From Hyperoplus lanceolatus (Eukaryota; Chordata; Actinopteri; Uranoscopiformes; Ammodytidae), in NCBI GenBank assembly GCA_026929865.2, contig CM049403.1, positions 10,082,001-10,146,000 on the forward strand: a stretch of DNA of 64,000 bases. The letters run 5' to 3'. Below, one piece after another: positions 56,062 through 64,000 of the stretch. Numbering within the stretch: the stretch's first letter is position 1; each line of letters starts with the position of its first letter. The translations under genes and the position numbers were made by a program. The notes under the pieces are model-generated. The model did not search any database and was not told the DNA's origin. It was given only the letters and a program-made list of their open reading frames with translations.

Positions 56062-58059
56062 CTAGCTCCACTGAGAGAGACGGCATCGAAGAAACCCCAG
56101 GAGACACTTGCACGTCATCTGGCCAAACTTTGCTACCAGCTCATTACCTAGGATGAAACTCACCCCTTTAACATGCAGCGCTGGCAGCACCCCTACACCA
56201 ACCTTCCCCTGAACAAACTTAGAGTCAAGCATCAACTTGTGAACAGGTACAGGCACCACACACATGTCCATTTCTCTCAGCATAAAACTGTCCCCTGTAT
56301 TAGACTCTGGCGAAAATGGTAAAGCAAATGCTGACACAAAAGAATGGGTCGAACCTGTGCGACGTAACATTTTAACTGGCACCTTCTCTGGGCTGCCACA
56401 CATCGACACAAACCCCTCAGTGATAAAAGGTTTAAAGTGGTCAGAGCTGTCAGATTTTAGCAACACAGAACGAGGCTTCCCATCCTGAGATACACTGGAG
56501 AAGGACAACACAGGAGCAGGGTGAAGTTTACCTTGAGAGCCAGATCTATCATATCTAGCTTTTGACTTCAGGACAGGGCACTCACCCTTCCAATGACCCA
56601 GTCCATGACAATAACGACAAGCCTGCGAAGAATCAGACTTAATGAATCTGCCTCTAGCCAAATTTGATGCTGGCCCACTGTCATACTGGTGTTCAGCCTT
56701 CGCCCTGACATCCCAGGTGCGCTCATCTACAAAATAACATTTGTGAGTCAACACATAATTGTCAGCCAAAGCTGCTGCTTCCAGGACATTAGTAACTTTT
56801 TTTTCTCACTCAAATATGGTGCACCATAGCCTGGCATTCCCAGACCTGCCACTAGGCGCTGGCAAATTAAATTTGCTGCGCGTGTCGGTCTGGACACTCT
56901 CCGTTGAAGCTTTATCAAGAAGACCAGAAATCTGGCTATGGTTTCAATTGGTTCTATCAAATATGGGCGCGCCAGAGCCCTTTATATGGTACTTTGGGGA
57001 GGACGTAACCGGATGACGACAGTGACGTGCATGCGACGTCGAAGCCGTGATAGTAAACATCAAAGATGGCTACGGATATGTTGTGTGAGTTTGAGACTGC
57101 TTTGGCCTCGACCCTTAACGATTTGGAAGACGGCACTCAAATCTTTCATTAGCAAGTAAGTGGAATGTTCTGTTTTGCTGACCGACAACGGCAAACGTTT
57201 AATTTAACAGTTTAACAGCTGTTCGCTAAACAAAAGGGGCTTACGTCACCTTGTGCATCGCTCTGATTGGTTGTAGTGCTATCCAACTGCGTGCAGTGGC
57301 ATTTGAAATGCACGAGTAGGAGCAGCCCCTTGAGTTGGAAATTACTATTGATCGTGGCCAGGCCCTCTATCATTCAAGATATCAGGGTCTGGATTTCCAG
57401 GCTAGTTGCAACATGCTCTGGGATGGATTCTTTAAATTGTTCCAAAACGATCAAGTCACAAAGACCCTTAAATGAGGTCACTCCAGCAGCAGAACACCAA
57501 CGATTAAAGTCGCACGACAAATCCCGAGCAAATTCAACATTAGGTTGTTTATCTCCTAGTTTCGATGACCGAAAACGCTGGCGGTATGCCTCAGGGACCA
57601 ACTCATAGGCTTTCAGGACAGCATTTTTGACTTTCAGATAGCTCAAGCTGTCGGATGCACTCGGCGCATAATAAGCGGCCTGGGCCTTCCCAATTAGCAC
57701 GCACTGGAGCAACAAGGTTCGCTCTGAATCCAGCCAACCTCTCAAATCAGCCACCCCTTCAAATAACTTAAAGAATTTCAGGATTTCTCTCATCAAACAT
57801 AGGCATGAGACACAAACTACTTTCGAGATCGAACCTACCCTGATCAGACTGTTGCTGAGAAGACACCCTCTTTTAGCAACTCTAATTTTTTCTGCTCAAG
57901 ATCCAATTTCTCAGTTCCCCGTCTGAGTTTTTCAATCTCAGTTTCAAATTCTATTCGTTTACTCCTCTCATTCTCCATTTGCAACAAAAGTAATTGTCTC
58001 TGCTGACAACCAATGAACCCCACAGAATGTACAGTGTTGACCATCCCAAAAATGGACAC
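56062..58059 (-). pseudogene. Broken gag(-protease) gene of the Gypsy-type element
   Basis: Three minus-strand pieces follow in order. 57844-58059 encodes a coiled-coil-like segment (MENERSKRIEFETEIEKLRR). 57374-57796 has a Gag capsid/SCAN-like segment (ERTLLLQCVLIGKAQAAYY, AYRQRFRSSK, EQFKESIPEHVAT). 56062-56769 has a CCHC zinc knuckle at residues 51-64 (CRYCHGLGHWKGEC) and a retropepsin-like part. In that part, the position of the catalytic Asp-Thr-Gly reads Arg-Thr-Gly (residues 137-139), so the protease is expected to be dead. The capsid and knuckle pieces are separated by the TIR insertion (56827-57404) and by a homopolymer frameshift at the A run opposite 56797-56804. Gag packages the element RNA; no intact copy is encoded here. 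Confidence 0.8.
56827..57404. mobile_element. 578-bp TIR element inserted in gag, carrying a promoter-like core and a short first-exon-like ORF
   Basis: TAGCCTGGCATTCCCAGACC at the left is complemented at the right by GGTCTGGATTTCCAGGCTA. A 9-bp imperfect duplication flanks it (GGTGCACCA at 56818-56826, GTTGCAACA at 57405-57413; 7 of 9 match). The interrupted gag reads through if the insert is removed. The middle is GC/CpG-rich with TGACGTGC and GCGACGTCG (cAMP-response-like). A start MATDMLCEFETALASTLNDL at 57066 runs 28 codons and stops just before CAAgtaagt, a good donor. I vaguely remember similar starts in repeat-associated helicase-like genes of fish; that link is weak. A 9-bp duplication would suit a Mutator-like element. 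Confidence 0.7.
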
Positions 58060-58588
58060 GAGGTGAAACTAGCCTCAAGGAGTTTCCCCACTAGCTACCT
58101 AACCAAACATCTAACTAAAACTGAACCCTAGTCTTCATGCAGCTTGCGGTGGGTTTTTATGCACTGTAAACCAGCCGGTTTGAAAGGCGACATGCAAGCA
58201 GGCAACCCCCAAGATCCTTTGGACGTGCTCCCGAGACAATTGACTTTAAACAAATGACACTAACCATGTCGCTACAGCACTACCAAACGCATAAAGAAAC
58301 ACAAAAAAATAAAAATAAATCACGCAACCCAAAGGGGAAACGCAACTGAAGCCTGACAGGGAAAACTCCAAAACACAGCGCCAAGGTGGTAACACTTACC
58401 TTCTCTTAGGATCACAAACACTACTCTCCTCAAAAGAATTATTAAACCAACACTATCTGGTGCATCTCCCATAAACTAAGTACTAACTAAACAAACCAAT
58501 GCTAACCTGGCCAATCATACACCAGGGCCAAATCAACTAATGATCTACTCAAATGCACCAAACAAAGCAAATTGGACAGGCCCCAATG

Positions 58589-59377
58589 TCACGGCCCGTC
58601 TTGTGAGGCCATGTTAAACAATAGGAGACACACCTTTTTAAAGGTTTAACATAGTAATGTATTAAGCAAAACTTAATTAATCAACTAATTAAAAGTAGAA
58701 TAGCACATGAAGTGTGGATATCAGTAGAATCAGTGGCGTAGGGTGTGCATGTAAGTGGTGATGGTGTTTGTAAGTGTTGTAAAGTGCATTTAACCAAAAA
58801 GGCGATAAATTACACTACTACAGCGGCAAAATAACCGAACCAGTACCTGCAGGAGACTAGAGGAGAAAAGACTGAGTGAGAGACAGGGCTTTATAGACTG
58901 GGAACAACGGGCCCAGGTGTTACCAGTTGGCAATGACGATCCCTGGCCACGCCCACCATGCATCCAAACAAAACCAACAGACAGGTTTAAAGGGCGACTG
59001 TGGCTCAGGTGGTAGAGCGGGTTGGCCAATGATCAAAGGGTTGGAGGTTCGATTCCCGCCCGGCCACCTGTGTCATGGTTGTTGTGTCCTTGGGCAAGAC
59101 ACTTCACCCACCCTGCCTTGTGTGAATGTGTATGATTGCTGTGTGTTTGAGTTGGTGGTCGGAGGGGCCGTAGGCGCTGAATGGCAGCCACGCTTCCGTC
59201 AGTCTGCCCCAGGGCAGCTGTGGCTACTATCGTAGTTTACCACCACCGGTATGACTGTGTGTGAACGAATTGAACCTGGAACCCTGTGAAGCGCTTTGAG
59301 TCAACAACATCGAAATAAAGCGCTATATAAATCCAAAAAAATCCTATCAATTAAAGGAAAAGGCAGGGGTCGTTACA
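58589..59377 (-). repeat. 5' LTR of the Gypsy-type element, with a SINE inside
   Basis: On the coding strand it starts TGTAACGACCCCTGCC (59377 leftwards) and ends at 58589 with GGGCCGTGACA. About 345 bp of it is the inserted SINE, leaving an LTR of about 440 bp. Confidence 0.78.
58992..59340 (+). mobile_element. tRNA-derived SINE (V-SINE-like) inside the LTR
   Basis: tRNA-like head with A box TGGCTCAGGTGGTAGAGCGG (59001-59020) and B box GGTTCGATTCCCGCC (59046-59060). A central domain with CTTGGGCAAGACACTTCACC follows, then a tail with GAAGCGCTTTGAGT and AAAGCGCTATATAAAT, typical of fish SINEs that borrow a LINE end. It is not a functional tRNA gene. It inserted after the LTR element. Confidence 0.85.
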
Positions 59378-59730
59378 GCATTAGAGTTACTCCCTCTGGC
59401 CCTGCCCCGCATTTCCCGCACTGCACAGCATTGGAATGATATCATATTCATAAAAATAGCTTTCCTATAGGCATTAGGACATTTCATGAATATAAAACCC
59501 TCCTGGAATAAGAATTCAGGTGATTAAAGGACACAACCGTTTGCAATTGAATGTGTCCTGTCAACAGTTATGATGCCTCTTTTCTAATGTTGGCCTTTGG
59601 GGAGAATGCTTTTTGGCTATTGGGAAGCAAGGCATTAGCACTGTATCCATCTCTATTAATAATTCCATGATGAGCATGGTGCTCATTTGCAACAAAGTAG
59701 CTAACATCTTTTACATAGAATGCATCATAA

Positions 59731-60062
59731 CCTGGGTTCCAATACCCATACTATCTACGATTTAGTATGGTTGAAAAAAGATTTAAGATGTCCCAATTCT
59801 TGTGGTCTATTTACTATGCTTCGAAATACCTGGATGTCTACTAAATCCGGACAAGATTTTTAGTGTTGTTTGGGCGATTCTGAACCCACCTAAAGTGACG
59901 TTACATCGACAAGAGGCAAGATGAAGGCGCAATGTTATGATGAAATAAATAAGTAAAAGTACGTCCCAATTGTAGCATACTGCATCCTAACTAGATTATT
60001 TGTACGGTCAGATGTAGTATATAGAAAAGAAAAAATAAAGAGTATGGAATTTGGAACTCAGG
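59731..60062. mobile_element. Candidate short TIR element
   Basis: CCTGGGTTCCAATACCCATA at the left is imperfectly complemented by TATGGAATTTGGAACTCAGG at the right. It is 332 bp and non-coding, with no clear duplication. Confidence 0.5.
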
Positions 60063-60879
60063 GATAGTCTTATATAAATATAATTATTGAGGTTCGTCTG
60101 ACATCTTCCAAATATCAAGTAACTGTATTTTGTGTGGCAGTGTTATTATTTTTTTAAGCTATGAAAGTTTTCCCCTTTTTTGGGACTGTACACAGTGAAA
60201 ACAAGTATATCAAAAATTACTATGCAGTAGGCCTACAGTATACAGTATATAGCCTACCTATACTGAGAGGAATATATATTACAGTAGACGACCCCTCTTC
60301 CTCCTGTGTGTCTGTCTGTGTGTGCTCACCAATGTCAGATGTGAACATCCTCCTTGATTTTTTTCTCCAGCAGTCCACTGACCTTTGGTGGATGACCTTT
60401 GACCTGTTCCATTTCACCTGCTTTTAGCAGTGTTGGTCGGTGTGGTGTGGTTTGTGGTTCACTGAATCTCTCAGCGGCTCGAGGTCCTTGAAATGATGCT
60501 TATTTTCTTCCAGGGCAAGGGAGGTACTGGTCAGAGATTTTTTCAAGTCCACATTTTTTATCTTGAGATATTTAAGCGATCAGCAAATCGACAAAGGCTA
60601 ATGCTTTAGAATTACCAGGTAGATCGGAATGGATTATGTTAATTTTAATTTATAATAGGCTAAGCTAATAAATAAAATAAAACTAAAATAAACAATTCAA
60701 AAGGAAAGAGGAAAGAAAGTGATAGAGGAGTAAATGAAAAGAGGCAGTAGCCTAAGGACAAAGTGGAGAACAAATAACGGGACTGGAATAGGAGGACAGC
60801 AGAGCAGAGTGAGAGAAAGCTCAAAAGGAGAAATATAGGTGAGTGTACAGTAGCACTAGTCTATTCTGCCGCAGCCTAC

Positions 60880-61095
60880 CGAGGGGGTGGGAGGGAGGGA
60901 GGGGGTTTGTTACAGCCGTTGAGTCCGGAGCTTGACGCGGGACGTTTCTGGTCTCGAGCACCACCGCGGATTTACTCCACCTGGCACGCGCACGATGATG
61001 GAAATGAATATGGAATGATAACGAGCGACGGCGCAAGATGGGCAGGCGTTGAGATCAGCTTTAACTTCCCCCGGTGGCGGCTCAGCTTCGAAATG
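60880..61095 (+). promoter_or_regulatory. CpG-rich patch with a possible second nfia first exon
   Basis: A GC-rich, CpG-containing stretch within AT-rich intron holds an open frame from 60907 that ends in-phase at ATG before gtagga (61096). The near-donor residues are FNFPRWRLSFEM. The phase equals that of the nfia exon at 50300, so it could splice to the same common exon. No known NFI N-terminus with this sequence is known to me, so it is a candidate only. The two minus-strand frames in this patch have no support. Confidence 0.3.
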
Positions 61096-62065
61096 GTAGG
61101 ACAAAACCTGTTCCGGCACAATAATGTAGTAGAGTGTCCCTTCCTATTGGTGTGCTGTTCCCTGTTTTCAAAAAAGAAAAATACGCAATGCGAGGAGTTG
61201 ACTGAGTTATATTACCTACGCAGCTGAAAGTGGAGCAGAAAGCGGCGGTAGTTGCACTCATGTCTTAAATGTCAGCTAGCCTCTTTATTCTAATCTTCTG
61301 CGTGTATGTTTGTAGCAGCTTTCAAACACCATACTGAGTCTGACAAGGTGACGTGTGCCTATGGATTGGATGATCTGTCACTAAATTTCATTCAAATTTA
61401 TGACGAATAAAATAGCCTATCCCCTACCCGGTGGCAGATCTACACACCAGACCAAAAGCAACTTTAAAACAGTTTTGAATTGTCAGTATTCAGTCTTAAA
61501 TTCGGCACACACAGGATACGCAAATCACGACATGCTTTAATAACATAGACAGTATACTTTTAGAAATGCTTCGCCTGTTCTCCCAATTTGTGTCTCCCAT
61601 CAAACCCACTCAGCTTGAGTTGATACAAAGCTTTTTTGAGTATAATATCTACGCCGAATTTTTTTAAAGACCATCACTACCAATGTGACTCTGTGTCCCA
61701 CACGAGACGATACGTATGCCTGACATTAAGCAAGTCAGCTTAAGAATCTTACAGTTTTTGAATGAAGTTTGGACCGACGTCACCTCCGTGCCAAAGAACG
61801 GGGCGTACTGGCATTAATACACAGGCTCAATGCGAGCAGCAAATGTGGGTTCCGACCCCTGGCGGTGCCTGAGGAAGTGGACAACATGCCCTGATGTGTG
61901 AATATGAGCGCGTGCAGTCGCGGGTGTAAACTGTGCTGTGGGGGAGGGGGGGGGGTGGTTGAGGAAGAGCGCTCAGGGCAGGCCCCGTCTGCCCCAGTTC
62001 CGTTCGTCACGCGGGACGGCGGAAGGCCAAGTTGAAGTCTCTCTCCCCACCCCCACCTCCGTCTC

Positions 62066-62068
<3 letters not shown>

Positions 62069-62143
<75 letters not shown>
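62069..62143. repeat. (GT)n microsatellite
   Basis: About 37 GT units. The 173-codon minus-strand frame crossing it is a repeat-driven artefact. Confidence 0.95.
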
Positions 62144-62146
<3 letters not shown>

Positions 62147-63895
62147 GTCAGCAGAAAATGGCCGCAGTTAGAGCCAGCGGGCTGAGTTAGTGTGACAGGC
62201 CGACAGAGGGCCTCCTGTCCCAGCATAAAGCTCCCGTTGGAAATATTCACTGGAAAATTCAAATTGGGAAGAGAGCCACTTGCCAACAGCTCAGATGCCA
62301 ATATTGGCTAGAGGAGAAATAACTAGTCAAAAGTTGTCCCTCCAGTCCATCCCCATCAATGGCAGTGGACAGATTAAATGTGAGAATAGACTCAGACTGT
62401 AGCCTATTTAATTGATTGCTGTGGGCATATCTGTCCTGAACACAGCTTGCATCACAAGGATGACATGAAATTTACCTGCTCAAGATGTCTTGATGTGACA
62501 GTGTTTGTTTTGCTATTCTATGCTGCTTCAGTGAAAGGACCATATAAAAAAAAAAAAAAAAAAGCCTATAGCTTTAAAAAAAAATGACAGTAGGAGAGTA
62601 ATGAGTTAAAGACTTCCCCCACACAGCCAGTTAGCCTATACAAAGCCAGTGGTTGGATTATTTGCAATGGTCAGTTAATGAAACTATGTGGTTTAACAGC
62701 AGGGTTTTAAAGACAGCATGTAATAAAGATGACATTTGCCAACAGCATGGAAAGTTGTCCAATTAGCTCCACCTTCAGCAAATGCTCTCATGTAGACGAC
62801 AATATCAGTCAATATAATTTAGCCTAGAAATGATTCATTCTGCATAGTGAAGTCAGCATATGAATTATAGATCCTGTATTTATTGGGTCTGTCCGTATAA
62901 TTAGTGATGCATCCTCTGACATTTTTTTTTAATAATCATTGTTAGTTTTGTTAATGAGATCAAACCCCCATCATTTATTACACCAGAGTTTTTTGTTGTT
63001 GTTTTTGTTTATTCAATAGTTTCAATTAGGCTATTTTATAATTATATTTAAGTCTTTGGACTTCCTACTGTTTGGACTATTTTATTGCAATGGGGGAAAT
63101 TGTAATGTTTGAATGTGCTTTATAAACAAAATATCTGTTTTTAAAAGTGGTGGAGGAAGTTTTCAGATTTTACTTTAAAAAAGTAGGCTATTCAGGGCAG
63201 AAAAATAAGCTTTATATTAGGCTACTACTGATACATTGATGTATTTGTAGCTTGTTAGTGTTTTAGTTGATCAGGATACAGCTCATTTGAATATTTTACA
63301 CACTGTTGAGTCGTTTAATCTATAAAAACATAGCGTCATATTTTATAAAATGATCAGGTTTCTGTATGCAAAATCTTGATTTGTTTTTATTGGCTATTTT
63401 TAGCCTGCTAATAAACAATGTAGTAGGCCTACAATAGTTTCCTCTGAATTGTAATGGAGTAAAAGTATTAATTAGCAAAGTAGGCCTAAATATGACAAGG
63501 TGTGCCAATAGGTTAGTTATTGTCCACTGTTTTTAGGAGCACATCAGCCATCCACTGTATGGATAACACACTGTGGTAACTGTGGTAACAAAGGTGTCTT
63601 AACTCTTAAGGTGGAAATTAGATCCTGCTCTGTTTTTGAGATGTAGCCTCTTGTAAAACGTAAGATGGATCTTGTTGATTTTTCAAAAACTTCTTAAGTC
63701 CTCCTGTGGAGACTTTCTGTGTTCACTGGTGATAGGTAGGCTAGACTTCAATGTCTCCCCACACTTTTAGTTTGAAGTGCTACACTTTGTAAAGTGCGCC
63801 TGTATTGACACAGTTGAAATCCAATAGCCTATGTTTTTCATGGCTGTATGATGCCACGGCAGACGATAGTAGGCTAGGCAGTGCACAGTGAGTGA

Positions 63896-64000
63896 CTGTA
63901 AAGGCTCATTTATGCTCTACGTTAGATACGCATACGGACGGAGCCTTCTGTCCGTACTCTGCGTACATTACGTCCGTATTTCTGCACGTATCCTGCAAGC
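63896..64000. mobile_element. Left end of a dispersed repeat cut by the window edge
   Basis: GTAAAGGCTCATTTATGCTC followed by ATACGGACGGAG and several copies of GTCCGTA/TACGGAC-like words, some inverted. This resembles ends of fish MITEs, but the other end is outside the window. Confidence 0.4.

Larger units (their letters stand above)
55643..59381 (-). mobile_element. Degenerate Gypsy-type LTR retrotransposon lacking pol
   Basis: The element spans 55647-59377 between copies of GCAT (55643-55646, 59378-59381). On its coding strand it starts TGTAACGACCCC and ends GGGCCATGACA, the TG..CA ends of an LTR element. The 5' LTR (58589-59377) is interrupted by a SINE. The 3' LTR at the left matches it from 55647 to about 55895 and then stops, so it is truncated, and it also lacks about 35 bp near its end. 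Just inside the 5' LTR, TTGGGGCCTGTCC may be a primer-binding site, but the tRNA is unclear. Only gag and a protease-like remnant lie between; reverse transcriptase, RNase H and integrase are missing. The gag itself is broken by a 578-bp TIR insertion. Confidence 0.82.
61101..64000. other. nfia intron, right part
   Basis: No exon was recognised; the usual MYSPLCLTQ-type NFI first exon is not present. It contains a GC-rich block with a G run at 61938-61956, a (GT)n run at 62069-62143, a poly(A) run at 62547-62563 and AT-rich DNA. The final 105 bases look like the start of a dispersed repeat. Confidence 0.5.

Noticed and set aside
58992..59065. tRNA gene
   Set aside because: It is the head of a SINE with a typical central domain and LINE-like tail inside an LTR.

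Overview
The window is nuclear DNA of a ray-finned fish, most likely a percomorph teleost. Genes are split by GT-AG introns, long (CA/TG)n microsatellites occur every few kilobases, and introns and spacers are full of teleost-type transposons (hAT-like, piggyBac-like, Tc1-like, a Gypsy-type LTR element, tRNA-derived SINEs, LINE tails). No bacterial, phage or CRISPR features are seen. Exon structures were built by hand from splice sites, reading-frame continuity and remembered vertebrate orthologues; no database search was run.

Layout from left to right. (1) 1-2904: the last two coding exons of pde6d (+), a prenyl-binding chaperone. (2) 6515-13732: complete phb2 (+, 10 coding exons, 305 aa), the mitochondrial prohibitin-2 scaffold. 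A 0.8 kb fold-back element ends about 110 bp upstream of its ATG, and a 1.6 kb DNA transposon ends 46 bp before exon 6. (3) 13.9-22.3 kb: gene-poor spacer with microsatellites and a 5'-truncated LINE tail. (4) 22582-26365: complete ptma (+, 5 exons, 107 aa), prothymosin alpha, with a TATA/CCAAT promoter beside a (CA)n/(CG)n tract. (5) 28271-42885: complete lrrc40 (-, 15 coding exons, 598 aa), converging on ptma. Its introns carry at least four DNA transposons or nested clusters. (6) 43821-44994: a small single-pass membrane protein of the PDZK1IP1/SMIM24 family (+, 3 exons, 93 aa) with a C-terminal PDZ ligand. (7) 50205-50300: an alternative first coding exon of nfia (+), whose DNA-binding exons must lie beyond the right edge. 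A weaker candidate first exon lies near 61.0 kb. (8) 55643-59381: a degenerate, pol-less Gypsy-type LTR element (-) with a 4-bp target duplication, itself invaded by a 578-bp TIR element and by a SINE.

The genes form no operon-like unit. From memory, PDE6D and PTMA are close together on human 2q37, while LRRC40, PDZK1IP1 and NFIA lie on human 1p, so the window appears to join two conserved blocks, with phb2 inside the first. No new defence or metabolic system was found. The most unusual items are nested mobile elements, transposon edges very close to a promoter and to splice sites, microsatellites that form the splice-site context, and the captured promoter/first-exon-like unit inside the gag gene.
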